Assembly: GCF_009729035.1 (NCBI RefSeq)
Contig: NZ_CP045483.1
Span: 310,001 to 374,000 of the forward strand
Direction of reading: 5' to 3'
DNA length: 64,000 nucleotides
Source of the DNA: Stygiolobus azoricus
GTDB taxonomy: Archaea > Thermoproteota > Thermoprotei_A > Sulfolobales > Sulfolobaceae
A program made the translations under genes and the position numbers. The stretch's first letter is position 1, and each line of letters starts with the position of its first letter. Below the pieces are notes generated by a model. It worked only from the letters and a program-made list of their open reading frames with translations. It was not told the DNA's origin and searched no databases. This document shows positions 45,710-54,996 of the stretch, one piece after another.

Positions 45710-46909
45710 ATGAAAGCTGTAATATTAGCTGCAGGTCAGGGTGAAAGATTAGAACCTATTACTCATACTCGCCCTAAACCTTTTATTCCTATCTTAGATA
45801 AACCCTTGATTCTTGATACGATAGAGCAAATAAGGAAGTACGTAAGTGAGGTTTTTGTCGTAATAAGTCCTAGCCATAAAGAATATTTCGAAAAAAACAT
45901 AAGTGGTGTAACGCTAATCGAACAGAAGGAAGGAAAAGGAACTGGAGCTGCACTGAAAGCTGTATCTTCAGTAATTAATGATGACTTTATCTTGATTTAT
46001 GGTGACGTATTTATAGGAGATAAGAGTGTTCTTAAGCAATTCTTAAGCGAAAAAAACGCAATCCTTGGCGTAGAGGTGAAGAATCCTAAGGACTACGGAG
46101 TTCTGGTAATGAACAACGGTAACTTATCAAAAATAGTAGAAAAGCCAGAAATACCGCCTTCTAACCTTATCAACGGAGGGATCTACAAGTTTTCTCCTGA
46201 CATATTTGCCTACCTAGATAAAATTTCCTTATCCGAAAGAGGTGAGCTAGAACTTACTGATGCCGTGACAATGCTAGCTAAAGAATCACAAGTCAAGGTT
46301 ATTAGATATCAAGGATTTTGGATAGATATAGGGAAGCCGTGGAACATATTAGACGTGAATAAATGGGTTTTAGACAATTTACCTTCCAGTGAAAATTTCG
46401 GTAAAGTAGAAGAAAATGTAAAAATTAAGGGAAAGGTTGTCATTGGAGATGGAGTAGAAATAAAATCCGGTACATATATAGAAGGACCAGTTTTTATAGG
46501 GGAAGGAAGTGTTATCGGTCCCAACTCTTATCTACGTCCTTATACTGTTCTAGTAAAAAATAATAAGGTAGGTAATGCTGTGGAGATAAAGGAGAGCGTA
46601 ATCATGGAAGAAAGTAAAATCCCTCATTTAAGTTATGTAGGGGACTCTGTTATTGCTGAAGACGTGAATTTTGGGGCTGGTACTCTAATCGCTAACCTGA
46701 GGTTTGATGAGAATGAAGTAAAGGTTAATATCAAAGGTAAAAAAGTAGGAAGCGGACGAAAAAAACTTGGTGCTATAATAGGAGGTCACGTGAGAACGGG
46801 TATAAATGTTACAATTCTACCCGGTGTTAAGATAGGAGCTTATGCTAGGATATATCCTGGGGCTGTAGTAAATAGAGATGTAGGGCTTGGTGAATTTTTC
46901 AGGGCTTAG
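45710..46909 (+). CDS. bifunctional sugar-1-phosphate nucleotidylyltransferase/acetyltransferase
   Basis: A 399-residue enzyme like ST0452 of Sulfurisphaera tokodaii. The N-terminal Rossmann domain starts AVILAAGQGERLEPITHTRPKP, split by the usual signature GxGTRLxPxTxxxPKP. The C-terminal left-handed beta-helix (about 235-399) with hexapeptide repeats such as VVIGDGVEI and GPVFIGEGSVIG carries acetyltransferase activity. It makes UDP-GlcNAc or dTDP-glucose-type sugars for S-layer and protein glycans. Its end overlaps the convergent YchF gene by 11 bases. Confidence 0.92.
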   Translation: MKAVILAAGQGERLEPITHTRPKPFIPILDKPLILDTIEQIRKYVSEVFVVISPSHKEYFEKNISGVTLIEQKEGKGTGAALKAVSSVINDDFILIYGDVFIGDKSVLKQFLSEKNAILGVEVKNPKDYGVLVMNNGNLSKIVEKPEIPPSNLINGGIYKFSPDIFAYLDKISLSERGELELTDAVTMLAKESQVKVIRYQGFWIDIGKPWNILDVNKWVLDNLPSSENFGKVEENVKIKGKVVIGDGVEIKSGTYIEGPVFIGEGSVIGPNSYLRPYTVLVKNNKVGNAVEIKESVIMEESKIPHLSYVGDSVIAEDVNFGAGTLIANLRFDENEVKVNIKGKKVGSGRKKLGAIIGGHVRTGINVTILPGVKIGAYARIYPGAVVNRDVGLGEFFRA

Positions 46910-48101
46910 CAGTAGATGAAACTATTTTTATTATATCGTTATTTTGTAACTTATAATCATCTCCTACTCTCATTTTGTTTCTAACATTTATTGCATAGAG
47001 AAAACCTTTGGCAAGCTCAGAGTGTATTTCTTGAGCTAAATCTTTCGGCGTGGATCCTTTTCGTATTAATATCGCGTCCGGAAGTACGTTACCATTATGG
47101 TCGGTTAACTTTTTCTCGTCCTCTACGGGATAAACAACTATCATTCCCAGAGCATCAAATACAGCTGAGTTTATCGCCTGCTGAACTCCGGTGCTCCCGT
47201 ACTCCTCTAAAACGTTTTTCTTTATATAATCTAATGCGTCTCTCTGTTTTTGAGGGAGTTGTTTTAGCACCTTAAAGTCTCTTTCACCTGGAATATATTC
47301 TATCAAGCCGCTCTTAGCGGCTTTTCTTAGAGCTAATTCTGCCTCTGCGCTAGTTGGTATTACCCACTTGTATTTTTTAGTAAGTTTTTGGATAAATTGT
47401 TTTGCTTCTGGGATATCTGACTTGTTTGCTGCTATGATAATAGGTTTAGAAATTTCCCTAAGTTTTTTACTGAAATTTCTGAGATCTTCTTCACTCCATT
47501 GCATTAATTTTAGATTTTCTAACTTTGTTTCTCTGAGTGTTTCTATAATGTGATATTTGTTAATTGATAGCCCTGATAGCTTAGATAAAAGCTCGTCTAC
47601 GGGATCTCTGTTAGTGAGATCGACAGTTCTTGCAAACTTTTGCCAATCTTTAGATATAATAGAGAAGAACCATTCCTCAATTTCTTTTTCTATGAAACTT
47701 ATGTCTTCTTCAGGATCCCTTACACCCGGTTTTACTGGAATTCCTTCTTCATTTGTACTGCCGCTAGCATCTACTACATGAATTAGCACGTCAGCTTTTC
47801 TCAAATCGTCAAGGAATTTATTTCCTAATCCTCTTCCCTCATGCGCACCTGGAATTAACCCCGCCACATCTACTAGCTTGACTGGAATAAAGCGATAATC
47901 GTTGATGCATATTGAATTTCTGGGGTTACATTTAACATTAAACTCTTTATGTACACAGAGTTGTTTTACGTATGCAACACCTACGTTAGGTTCAATAGTT
48001 ACGAAAGGTCTATTAGCTATCTCTACATCTAACATAGTTGCAGCTGCAAAAAATGTACTTTTCCCTACGTTCGTTTTTCCTATCAGTCCTATAGTTATCA
48101 T
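46899..48101 (-). CDS. YchF/Obg-type translation-associated GTPase
   Basis: A 400-residue P-loop protein with G1 [13 protein letters not shown]3 [18 protein letters not shown]4 NKSD, and a C-terminal TGS domain (about 315-400) ending [22 protein letters not shown], split. The insertion between G4 and TGS is typical for the archaeal YchF-related branch. Bacterial YchF prefers ATP through a changed G4; here NKSD is kept, so GTP is likely. It is transcribed alone, divergent from L15e. Confidence 0.9.
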   Translation of the reverse strand: MITIGLIGKTNVGKSTFFAAATMLDVEIANRPFVTIEPNVGVAYVKQLCVHKEFNVKCNPRNSICINDYRFIPVKLVDVAGLIPGAHEGRGLGNKFLDDLRKADVLIHVVDASGSTNEEGIPVKPGVRDPEEDISFIEKEIEEWFFSIISKDWQKFARTVDLTNRDPVDELLSKLSGLSINKYHIIETLRETKLENLKLMQWSEEDLRNFSKKLREISKPIIIAANKSDIPEAKQFIQKLTKKYKWVIPTSAEAELALRKAAKSGLIEYIPGERDFKVLKQLPQKQRDALDYIKKNVLEEYGSTGVQQAINSAVFDALGMIVVYPVEDEKKLTDHNGNVLPDAILIRKGSTPKDLAQEIHSELAKGFLYAINVRNKMRVGDDYKLQNNDIIKIVSSTAKP

Positions 48102-48163
48102 TCAAGATATTATCGGACAAATGAGTTTATTAATTAGTTGTTGATTAAGTGAGTAGAAGAATT

Positions 48164-48814
48164 ATGGCATTATCAATGTATAGTTACATAGAAGCGACAT
48201 GGCAAAAAGAGGAGTGGAAAAAGAGTGTGCTGAGGAAAAGGTTAATAGAATGGAGAAGAGATGAAGCTATTGTAAGAATAGAGAAGCCGACTAGATTAAA
48301 TAGAGCGAGGGCTTTAGGTTACAAGGCTAAGCAAGGTTTTGTAGTGGTCAGAGTCAGAGTAAGAAGAGGAGGTTTAAATAAGCCTAGACCTAACAGCGGC
48401 AGGAGACCCAAAAGAATGGGTGTTTATGGATACTCTCCATCTAAGGGATATAGGTGGATTGCCGAAGAAAGAGCTGCAAGAAAGTTCCCCAACTTAGAAG
48501 TCTTAGGTAGTTATTATGTCGGAGAGGACGGTTTATATAAATACTATGAGATAATAATGGTCGATCCAAACCACCCAGTCATTAAGGCTGATCCTAACTT
48601 AAAGTGGTTACAAGACCCTGCTAATAGGAAGAGGGTATTTAGAGGTTTAACAAGTGCTGGAAAGAAAGCTAGAGGATTAAGGAAGAGTAGAGGGTTAAAA
48701 GGAACGATATCACATAAATGGAAGAAGAAACAGAAGGAGAGAGAACTAAAGAAAAGACACGAAGCTTCAAAGTACTATAGATTGCAGAATTTCGATAAGA
48801 TACCTGGGAAATGA
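48164..48814 (+). CDS. rpl15e: 50S ribosomal protein L15e
   Basis: A 216-residue basic protein of the large subunit. [20 protein letters not shown] and [20 protein letters not shown] contain the conserved core, and the C-terminus is rich in Lys and Arg. ATG 48164 is preferred ([13 protein letters not shown]); GTG 48149 would add MSRRI. It opens the long operon that continues through the RNase P proteins, proteasome alpha and the exosome. Confidence 0.95.
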   Translation: MALSMYSYIEATWQKEEWKKSVLRKRLIEWRRDEAIVRIEKPTRLNRARALGYKAKQGFVVVRVRVRRGGLNKPRPNSGRRPKRMGVYGYSPSKGYRWIAEERAARKFPNLEVLGSYYVGEDGLYKYYEIIMVDPNHPVIKADPNLKWLQDPANRKRVFRGLTSAGKKARGLRKSRGLKGTISHKWKKKQKERELKKRHEASKYYRLQNFDKIPGK

Positions 48815-49257
48815 AGGTAGCTTTTGTTTCAATTTCTGTATTTTGTCACGAAACAGAAGATAGAAATAAAATACTTAGCTCATTAGAGTCCTTTTTTAGC
48901 TTAGACAATGCCGAAGTCAAGGATAGCGTAGTTCAAGGCCACTACGGCAATAGAATTGAAATTATAGAATACAAAATGAAAGGAAGGGAGGCTCAAAATG
49001 TTTTCGAGAAGATTCTTAACTCATTAGACAAGATGGATCTAATTTTGTTAGCGTCTACTTTACAGTCAAGGACTGACAAAGGAAAATTACATTTAAGGAT
49101 AGATAAACAGAGATTTATAGAGGAAAATAAGATTTTCCTAAGAGATGGAGATGATGTTATAAAATTAGTAATATCCTTTAAGAACTTTAGGAATACAGAT
49201 GAAATTGTTGAAGAGCTGAAATATCTTGTTAGTAGAGACCTGCGTAAAGACAATTGA
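48811..49257 (+). CDS. RNA-binding protein of the exosome operon (COG1325-like)
   Basis: A 148-residue protein with an alpha-beta fold of the RL5-like RNA-binding type. Pieces such as [17 protein letters not shown] and [20 protein letters not shown] fit COG1325, which sits at this place in archaeal exosome superoperons. It overlaps L15e by four bases and Rpp30 by 32. It probably binds rRNA or assists RNase P or the exosome; this is inferred from location. Confidence 0.8.
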   Translation: MKVAFVSISVFCHETEDRNKILSSLESFFSLDNAEVKDSVVQGHYGNRIEIIEYKMKGREAQNVFEKILNSLDKMDLILLASTLQSRTDKGKLHLRIDKQRFIEENKIFLRDGDDVIKLVISFKNFRNTDEIVEELKYLVSRDLRKDN

Positions 49258-49786
49258 ATTAAGAGAGTATGCTAAAAAACTGGGTTACGATGAAGTTCTT
49301 TCGGAGGATAAGTACGACTTCAGATATAGACTTTCTTTGGAATTAAGTTCTAAAGAGGAGATAGCTAAGTATATACGTAAGATTAAAGATAATAAGGTAA
49401 TCTTGTTCGTAAAGCCACTATCATTTGAGGTTTTTAAGTATTCTTTACAATCTCCCAAAGTAGCAGCTTTAATACTAGACAGAAAAAACATAGGACTAAT
49501 TGGTAAGAAGGGTAGTTTGAATTTAATAAGACAAGCCAAGAAGCCGGTTGAAATACAGTTAAAAAACCTAGAGATAGACGTCATCTACAAAGTAATCCAG
49601 TGGAATAAATGGATTGAATATCCTATCCTCTCATCTTGTGCTTCAAAGTTTAATGAAATATGGTCTCCATTATCAAAATTTTCCCTCTTAGTAACATTGG
49701 GTGCTAATGAGAGCGACGCGTTAAAGTGGATTTATAATAACCCTACATTACTAATTGGTAATTATGATAGGACAACTACTTATTGA
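49226..49786 (+). CDS. rnp3: RNase P protein Rpp30 (Rnp3)
   Basis: A 186-residue TIM-barrel-like RNase P subunit. LREYAKKLGYDEVLSE and the later LIRQAKKPVEIQLKNLE and SSCASKFNEIWSPLSK blocks follow the Rpp30 pattern. It pairs with Pop5 on the catalytic domain of the RNA. The TTG start at 49226 lies inside the previous gene. Its 3' end overlaps the pop5 gene by 32 bases. Confidence 0.88.
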   Translation: MLVETCVKTIELREYAKKLGYDEVLSEDKYDFRYRLSLELSSKEEIAKYIRKIKDNKVILFVKPLSFEVFKYSLQSPKVAALILDRKNIGLIGKKGSLNLIRQAKKPVEIQLKNLEIDVIYKVIQWNKWIEYPILSSCASKFNEIWSPLSKFSLLVTLGANESDALKWIYNNPTLLIGNYDRTTTY

Positions 49787-50183
49787 TGTCGTTATATTTA
49801 TCTGGCTTGTCATTCTCACACTATACTCTATTAAGTATAAGGTGATATATTTCAAAAAATTGAGGGCTAGTAAAAACGTTAAGGTGAAAAGATATATAGT
49901 TTTCGAAATGATTCCTACTACTTTTCCACAAGCGGAATTAGAATTGGCAATTCGTAATGCTGTAAAGGAATTGGGAGGTAAGACTTGGCTAGAAATTTCT
50001 AACCCGAAAGTGATCTTAATTTACCAAAATTACGGGGTTATAGCAAGTACCAGAGCTGGATACAAAATAGTTATCGCTAGTCTACCTCTCGTAAAGAGCA
50101 TTAACGGGCAAGAAGTTTTACTAGTTCCTAGAAGGACTACAGGAAGTTTAAAAAGGGCAAAGAAACTAATAGGTATTGGATGA
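49755..50183 (+). CDS. rnp2: RNase P protein Pop5 (Rnp2) with N-terminal membrane helix
   Basis: A 142-residue protein. Residues 5-24 form a hydrophobic helix (QLLIDVVIFIWLVILTLY) that ordinary Pop5 proteins lack. The Pop5 core starts near KRYIVFEMI and contains LELAIRNAVKELGGKTWLEI and IYQNYGVIASTRAGYK. RNase P may therefore be tethered to the membrane. The start is TTG 49755 or ATG 49764. The tandem stop TGATGA at 50181-50186 also serves as box C of an sRNA. Confidence 0.85.
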   Translation: MVIMIGQLLIDVVIFIWLVILTLYSIKYKVIYFKKLRASKNVKVKRYIVFEMIPTTFPQAELELAIRNAVKELGGKTWLEISNPKVILIYQNYGVIASTRAGYKIVIASLPLVKSINGQEVLLVPRRTTGSLKRAKKLIGIG

Positions 50184-50233
50184 TGACGCCGTCCCAGACT
50201 GTAAGAATGATGTGTACGCGACGAGCTGAATAA
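50177..50233 (+). ncRNA. C/D box sRNA overlapping the pop5 stop codon
   Basis: The order is box C TGATGA (50181-50186), a 12-base spacer, D'-like CTGT (50199-50202), C'-like TGATGT (50208-50213), a 12-base spacer, and box D CTGA (50226-50229). Spacer lengths and total size of about 55 nt fit archaeal 2'-O-methylation guides. Guide 1 (CGCCGTCCCAGA) would target UCUGGGACGGCG, guide 2 (GTACGCGACGAG) would target CUCGUCGCGUAC. The D' box is imperfect. It would be released from the pop5-psmA region. Confidence 0.75.
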
Positions 50234-50276
50234 CACTTTTTTACCTAAAGTATGTACTCATAATTGGGAGAAAAAA

Positions 50277-51005
50277 TTGGCATTTGGACCAGCTGCAATG
50301 GGATATGATAGAGCTATAACAATATTCTCTCCAGATGGCTCATTATACCAAGTAGATTATGCATTTGAAGCTGTAAGAAAAGGATGGACTACTTTGGGAG
50401 TTAAAACAAAGTCTGCAGTAGTACTATTATCAGAGAAAAAGAAAGCAACACAATTATTAGATGTTGACAATATAGAGAAAGTTTACCTGCTAGATGATCA
50501 TGTAGGTTGTAGTTTTGCCGGTTTAGCTTCCGATGGCAGAATTTTAATTGACTATGCTAGATCTCAAGCATTACAGCATAGGTTAATTTATGACGAGCCT
50601 ATAAATATTGACTATTTGACTAAACTTGTAGCTGATATAAAGCAAGCTTATACACAACACGGTGGAGTAAGACCCTTTGGTGTAGCACTGATAATCGGCG
50701 GAGTTGACAAAGGAGGAATACCAAAATTACTTATGACGGAGCCTAGCGGTCAGTTCATGCCTTATTATGCAGTAGCAATTGGACAAGGAGGTTCTGTGGC
50801 AACTGAGTATCTAGAGAAGAATTATAAAGAAGATTTATCAGTGGAAGATACGATACTTTTAGCACTTAGGGCTTTAGCTTCTACGTTAAAACCTGGTGAG
50901 AAATTAACTTCCTCTACAGTAGAAATAGGCTATGCCTCTACAGATGTCGGAATTTTCAGGAAGATGACGTTTGAGGAAAGAACTTCTATTTTACAGAAGT
51001 TATAG
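50277..51005 (+). CDS. psmA: 20S proteasome alpha subunit
   Basis: A 242-residue alpha subunit. The N-terminal gate segment YDRAITIFSPDGSLYQVDYA is conserved, followed by KGWTTLGVKTK and GCSFAGLASDGRILID. It has no catalytic threonine. It forms the outer rings to which PAN docks. The TTG start is at 50277. It leads directly into the SBDS and exosome genes. Confidence 0.97.
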   Translation: MAFGPAAMGYDRAITIFSPDGSLYQVDYAFEAVRKGWTTLGVKTKSAVVLLSEKKKATQLLDVDNIEKVYLLDDHVGCSFAGLASDGRILIDYARSQALQHRLIYDEPINIDYLTKLVADIKQAYTQHGGVRPFGVALIIGGVDKGGIPKLLMTEPSGQFMPYYAVAIGQGGSVATEYLEKNYKEDLSVEDTILLALRALASTLKPGEKLTSSTVEIGYASTDVGIFRKMTFEERTSILQKL

Positions 51006-51023
51006 GGGGGCGTTAAGAAATAT

Positions 51024-51725
51024 ATGACGAAAAAGGAGGAAATGGTTATTGCTAGATACGAACACGGGGGAGAAAGGTTTGAAATATTAGTGAGACCGAA
51101 AGAGGCTATGGATTTAAGAAATGGGAAGAGTGTTAGCTTGTCTGACGTAGTCATTTCAGATACTATTTATAAAGATATTAAAAAAGGTTTGAAAGCATCG
51201 CCTTCTTCCCTAAAGAAAGTATTTGGAACTACTGATTTTGAAGAAGTGGCTAGGCAGATAATACTAAAAGGTGAGATACCGCTAACAGCAGAACAAAGAA
51301 AGGAAATACTAGAGAATAAAAGAAAACAAGTGATAGATTATATAGCGAGGAACGCGATAGATCCAAAAACTAATTTACCAATTCCTAGAACTAGAATAGA
51401 AATGGCTATGGAACAAGCTAAAGTTCAAATCGATCCAAATAAGGACGTCGAGGGACAAGCTTTACAGATTGTAAAGGAAATAGCTAAAGTAATTCCTATA
51501 AAGATAGCGAAGGCTTTAATTGAGATAAAAGTAGATCCTAAATACAGTTCAAAGGTTAAGTCCCAGTTACATAATTTGGGAGAGGTAAAGAAGACTAATT
51601 GGCTAGGAGATGGGACATTAGTAGCTGAAATAGAGATACCAGCTGGTGCTCAACAAGAAGTTATAGATAAACTAAATTCTCTAACTAAAGGAGAGGTTGA
51701 AGTAAAAATTGTTCTGGTGAAATAG
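51024..51725 (+). CDS. SBDS family ribosome maturation protein
   Basis: A 233-residue three-domain protein that in eukaryotes, with EF-2-like Efl1, removes the anti-association factor Tif6/aIF6 from the large subunit. KKEEMVIARYEHGGERFEILV is the N-terminal FYSH domain start, and IPIKIAKALIEIKVDP begins the last domain. It sits between the proteasome alpha gene and rrp4, the usual archaeal location. The rrp4 start follows directly after its stop. Confidence 0.95.
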   Translation: MTKKEEMVIARYEHGGERFEILVRPKEAMDLRNGKSVSLSDVVISDTIYKDIKKGLKASPSSLKKVFGTTDFEEVARQIILKGEIPLTAEQRKEILENKRKQVIDYIARNAIDPKTNLPIPRTRIEMAMEQAKVQIDPNKDVEGQALQIVKEIAKVIPIKIAKALIEIKVDPKYSSKVKSQLHNLGEVKKTNWLGDGTLVAEIEIPAGAQQEVIDKLNSLTKGEVEVKIVLVK

Positions 51726-52481
51726 ATGGTAGAAAATTCAGGTTCTAAAATTTTCTATCAAGATAGGAGTATTGTTACACCTGGTGATTTAATAGCTGAA
51801 GGAGAATTCCAAGTTCCGTGGTCTCCTTATTTTTACAAGATAGGTAATAAGTATTATTCAGCAATTACGGGGCTTCTCAGTGTGAAAGAAGGAAATATTT
51901 TCGAGGTAATACCTCTTGAGGGTCAGCGTTATTATCCTAGAATCGGGGATACAGTAATAGGTTTGATTGAGGATATAGAAATATATGGATGGATAGTTGA
52001 TATTAAATCTTTTTATTCTGCCTATTTACCAGCGTCTTCCTTGCTAGGAAGGGCAATAGCACCGGGAGAAGATCTGAGGAGGTTTCTAAACATAGGTGAT
52101 TATATATTAGCAAAGGTTGAAGCATACGATAGGACAATTAATCCAGTTTTAACAGTTAAAGGTAAAGGATTAGGTAGAATATCTTCTGGGATTATAGTGG
52201 AGATCTCTCCTGCTAAAGTACCAAGAGTTATAGGTAAAAATAAGAGTATGTTAGAGGTTTTAACATCAGAGACTGGTTGTGATATCCAAGTAGCTCAGAA
52301 CGGGAGAATTCTCGTAAAATGTGCAAATAGCTTAAGTGAAGAAGCGTTAATAAGTGCGATCAACGCCATTCAATCAGAGTCGCATATAAAAGGCTTAACA
52401 GAAAGAATAAGAGCTTATTTGAGAGAGAAATTAGGTGGGAGTAAAAATGATGCAAGTGCAGAAGCCAAGACTAATACTTGA
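51726..52481 (+). CDS. rrp4: exosome RNA-binding subunit Rrp4
   Basis: A cap subunit of the archaeal exosome, 251 residues. An N-terminal domain (1-60), an S1 domain (about 65-145, [21 protein letters not shown]) and a KH domain (about 150-225, [14 protein letters not shown]) can be seen. The chain ends in an Asp/Ala/Thr-rich tail. It recruits RNA to the Rrp41/Rrp42 ring. The end overlaps rrp41. Confidence 0.95.
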   Translation: MVENSGSKIFYQDRSIVTPGDLIAEGEFQVPWSPYFYKIGNKYYSAITGLLSVKEGNIFEVIPLEGQRYYPRIGDTVIGLIEDIEIYGWIVDIKSFYSAYLPASSLLGRAIAPGEDLRRFLNIGDYILAKVEAYDRTINPVLTVKGKGLGRISSGIIVEISPAKVPRVIGKNKSMLEVLTSETGCDIQVAQNGRILVKCANSLSEEALISAINAIQSESHIKGLTERIRAYLREKLGGSKNDASAEAKTNT

Positions 52482-53178
52482 AAATGGGCTAAGGACTGAC
52501 GGTAGAAGACCTGACGAGATGAGGCCCATAAAAATAGAATTGGGAGTATTGAAAAACGCAGATGGTTCGGCTATTTTTGAAATGGGTAATACGAAAGTAC
52601 TAGCGGCTGTTTATGGACCAAAGGAGATGCATCCAAGGCATTTAGCTTTGCCAGATAGGGCATCTTTGAGAGTAAGATATCATATGACACCTTTTTCGAC
52701 AGATGAGAGGAAAAATCCGGCACCCAGTAGACGTGAAATTGAGTTATCTAAAGTTATAAGAGAGGCCTTAGAGTCTACAGTATTAACCGAATTATTTCCG
52801 AGAACAGTTATAGATATCTTTATGGAAGTCTTACAAGCAGATGCAGGAACTAGGTTAGTCTCTCTTATGGCAGCATCGATGGCTTTAGCTGATGCTGGTA
52901 TACCTTTGAGGGATTTGATAGCAGGAGTGGCAGTAGGAAAAGCCGATGGAATAATAGTTTTAGATCTTAATGAGCCGGAAGATATGTGGGGAGAAGCTGA
53001 TATGCCTATCGCAATGCTTCCCTCTTTAGGACAAGTTGCTTTGCTTCAACTTAACGGTAATATGACTCCTGAAGAGTTTAGGAAAGGTCTTGAACTTGCA
53101 CAAAAAGGGATTAATGTTGTTTATAATTTACAAAAGGATGCTTTGAGGAAGAAGTATGCAGAATATAAGGAGGAGTAG
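52447..53178 (+). CDS. rrp41: exosome catalytic subunit Rrp41
   Basis: A phosphorolytic RNase PH-type subunit of 243 residues that degrades RNA 3' to 5' or adds A-rich tails. [15 protein letters not shown] is the N-terminal motif, [16 protein letters not shown] the middle one, and [15 protein letters not shown] holds the catalytic aspartates. ATG 52447 and ATG 52450 are adjacent; GTG 52435 is possible. It overlaps rrp4 by about 35 bases and precedes rrp42. Confidence 0.96.
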   Translation: MMQVQKPRLILENGLRTDGRRPDEMRPIKIELGVLKNADGSAIFEMGNTKVLAAVYGPKEMHPRHLALPDRASLRVRYHMTPFSTDERKNPAPSRREIELSKVIREALESTVLTELFPRTVIDIFMEVLQADAGTRLVSLMAASMALADAGIPLRDLIAGVAVGKADGIIVLDLNEPEDMWGEADMPIAMLPSLGQVALLQLNGNMTPEEFRKGLELAQKGINVVYNLQKDALRKKYAEYKEE

Positions 53179-53183
53179 AAAAA

Positions 53184-54011
53184 ATGTCAATAACACCTTC
53201 TAATCAAAACATAGTTCCGTTTGTTAAAAAGGAGAGTATACTAGCAGCATTAGATAGAGGAGTTAGGATAGACGGCAGAAAGTTGAATGAGTATAGAAAA
53301 CTTTCAATAACTTTGGGATATGCAAAGAAAGCCGAAGGTTCAGCCCTAGTTAAGTTAGGTGACACTACTGTTTTAGCTGGTGTAAAACTAGAAGAAGAGG
53401 AACCATTTCCAGATACTCCAAATCAAGGTAATTTGGTCGTTAACGTTGAGTTATTACCATTAGCTTATGAAACTTTTGAACCAGGCCCACCAGACGAGAA
53501 TGCTATTGAGTTAGCTAGAGTAGTTGATAGAAGTCTAAGGGATTCCAAAGCAGTAGATCTTTCAAAATTAGTGATTATCCCTGGTAAAAAAGTATGGACA
53601 GCATGGGTTGACGTTTATGTACTTAATTATGACGGGAATATTCTTGATGCTTGTACTTTAGCTTCAGTGGCCGCGTTGTATAATACAAAGTTACCAAAGG
53701 TAGAGGTTGAGGGAGAGAATGTTCGCATTATAAGAGAGGAAAAAACTGATATTATTCCGATTAATTATCCAGTTGTTACTGTAACTGCAGCGAAAATAGG
53801 AAATCATATTATTGTAGATCCGAACATTGATGAGGAAAGTATAGCTGATGTGAAATTATCAATCTCATATACTAGAGATGGTAGGATAGTTGGTATGCAG
53901 AAGAACTTCAGTGGTAGTCTAACTTTGCAAGATGTAGATATGATGGAGAATATAAGTAGGAGTACAGCTCAGTATTTATTCGAAGAACTTAAAAAGTACC
54001 TTAACCTTTAA
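53184..54011 (+). CDS. rrp42: exosome non-catalytic subunit Rrp42
   Basis: The RNase PH-like partner that forms the hexameric ring with Rrp41, 275 residues. DRGVRIDGRKLNEYRKLSI and PGPPDENAIELARVVDRSLR mark the fold, but the catalytic aspartate pattern of Rrp41 is absent, as usual for Rrp42. It begins five bases after rrp41, behind an AAGGAGG site at 53167-53173. Confidence 0.95.
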   Translation: MSITPSNQNIVPFVKKESILAALDRGVRIDGRKLNEYRKLSITLGYAKKAEGSALVKLGDTTVLAGVKLEEEEPFPDTPNQGNLVVNVELLPLAYETFEPGPPDENAIELARVVDRSLRDSKAVDLSKLVIIPGKKVWTAWVDVYVLNYDGNILDACTLASVAALYNTKLPKVEVEGENVRIIREEKTDIIPINYPVVTVTAAKIGNHIIVDPNIDEESIADVKLSISYTRDGRIVGMQKNFSGSLTLQDVDMMENISRSTAQYLFEELKKYLNL

Positions 54012-54025
54012 GAGTGTGAAGAAGT

Positions 54026-54238
54026 ATGGGGAAAGTTACCGGAATAGCAGGTAGATTTGGACCGAGATATGGTTCATCGCTGAGGAAAAAGTGGAAAGAG
54101 ATAATGGAGAAAAGGTATAAAGATCATCAATGTCCTGTGTGTAAAACTACCGGTAAGGTAGTCAGGTTAGCGGCCGGTATATGGTATTGTGAGAAGTGCG
54201 GCGCAAAGTGGGCGGGGCTTGCCTATACGCCGTACTAG
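54026..54238 (+). CDS. rpl37ae: 50S ribosomal protein L37Ae
   Basis: A 70-residue zinc ribbon ribosomal protein. GRFGPRYGSSLRKKWKEI begins the chain and CPVC...CEKC supply the four zinc ligands, with GIWYCEKCGAKWAGLAY near the end. It lies at the usual position after rrp42. The start of the Brix gene overlaps its 3' end. Confidence 0.95.
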   Translation: MGKVTGIAGRFGPRYGSSLRKKWKEIMEKRYKDHQCPVCKTTGKVVRLAAGIWYCEKCGAKWAGLAYTPY

Positions 54239-54755
54239 AGTTATTCTCACGTCTACTAGAGACGCCCCTGTTAGAGTTAGATCGTTTTTGAATGAACTCG
54301 AAGATGTTATACCTTTTTCAAGGCGTATAAACAGAGGTAGGCAAGGCCTAGATGCGATTCTTAGGAAAGCCAAGTTTTTTCAAGCATCGTATCTTGTGGT
54401 TGTTGGGATAAGAAAGGGTAATCCCTGGTTTTTTCTAGTTTATGATCTCTATACCTCTTCTCTAAAGTATAACCTTAGAATTTTAGGAGTAACATTGAGG
54501 AAAGAAATACTAAAGGTCGAAAAAGATTCAAAAAAAGTAAGAAAAGGATGTATAGGGTCAATAGAACATGATATAATAAAGAAACTGCTATTAGATTTAG
54601 GCTATTATTCGATATCTTCATGTGATGCATATGCATATGGCGAGGTGATTATCACTGAAGATGATAGGAAGTTGTATCAAGTAAAGTTCTTAGATAACCA
54701 AAATAATATTTTGGGTCCTATAATTAGGTTTGATTATAATGAAGGTATTGATTGA
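54219..54755 (+). CDS. Brix/IMP4-domain ribosome biogenesis protein
   Basis: A protein of about 178 residues with one Brix domain. RTRVILTSTRDAPVRVRSFLNEL and FSRRINRGRQGLDAILRKA mark the first half, the RNA-binding sigma70-like part. Eukaryotic relatives such as Imp4 and Rpf2 act in rRNA processing. The TTG at 54219 begins PIRRTRVI, the expected N-terminus; GTG 54189 would add ten residues read from the L37Ae end. It overlaps pcc1 by 17 bases. Confidence 0.85.
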   Translation: MPIRRTRVILTSTRDAPVRVRSFLNELEDVIPFSRRINRGRQGLDAILRKAKFFQASYLVVVGIRKGNPWFFLVYDLYTSSLKYNLRILGVTLRKEILKVEKDSKKVRKGCIGSIEHDIIKKLLLDLGYYSISSCDAYAYGEVIITEDDRKLYQVKFLDNQNNILGPIIRFDYNEGID

Positions 54756-54996
54756 AATCAAATTTGAGAATATAGATGACAGCTTGAGGAAAATTTTGTT
54801 TAATTCGATATTATTGGAGAAGGTAGATCAAAGAGTAGTAAATATTGACAAGGATAAAAGTCTTATTGTAATAAGTGCTAATTCGATAAGCAGGGGAAGA
54901 GCTATAATGAACTCTTATATATCCTGGATATACACAATAATAGAGACATTAAACAAGGTGAAAAATAATGACCGAAAGAATACCCCCCGAGCTTAA
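54739..54996 (+). CDS. pcc1: KEOPS complex subunit Pcc1
   Basis: An 85-residue subunit on which KEOPS dimerises for t6A37 formation in tRNA. The alternating strand pattern VLIEIKFENIDDSLRKIL and the ISANSISRGRAIMNSYISWI helix match Pcc1. It is placed between Brix and prefoldin beta, as in other crenarchaea. ATG 54739 is preferred over 54730. It overlaps the prefoldin gene by 29 bases. Confidence 0.85.
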   Translation: MKVLIEIKFENIDDSLRKILFNSILLEKVDQRVVNIDKDKSLIVISANSISRGRAIMNSYISWIYTIIETLNKVKNNDRKNTPRA

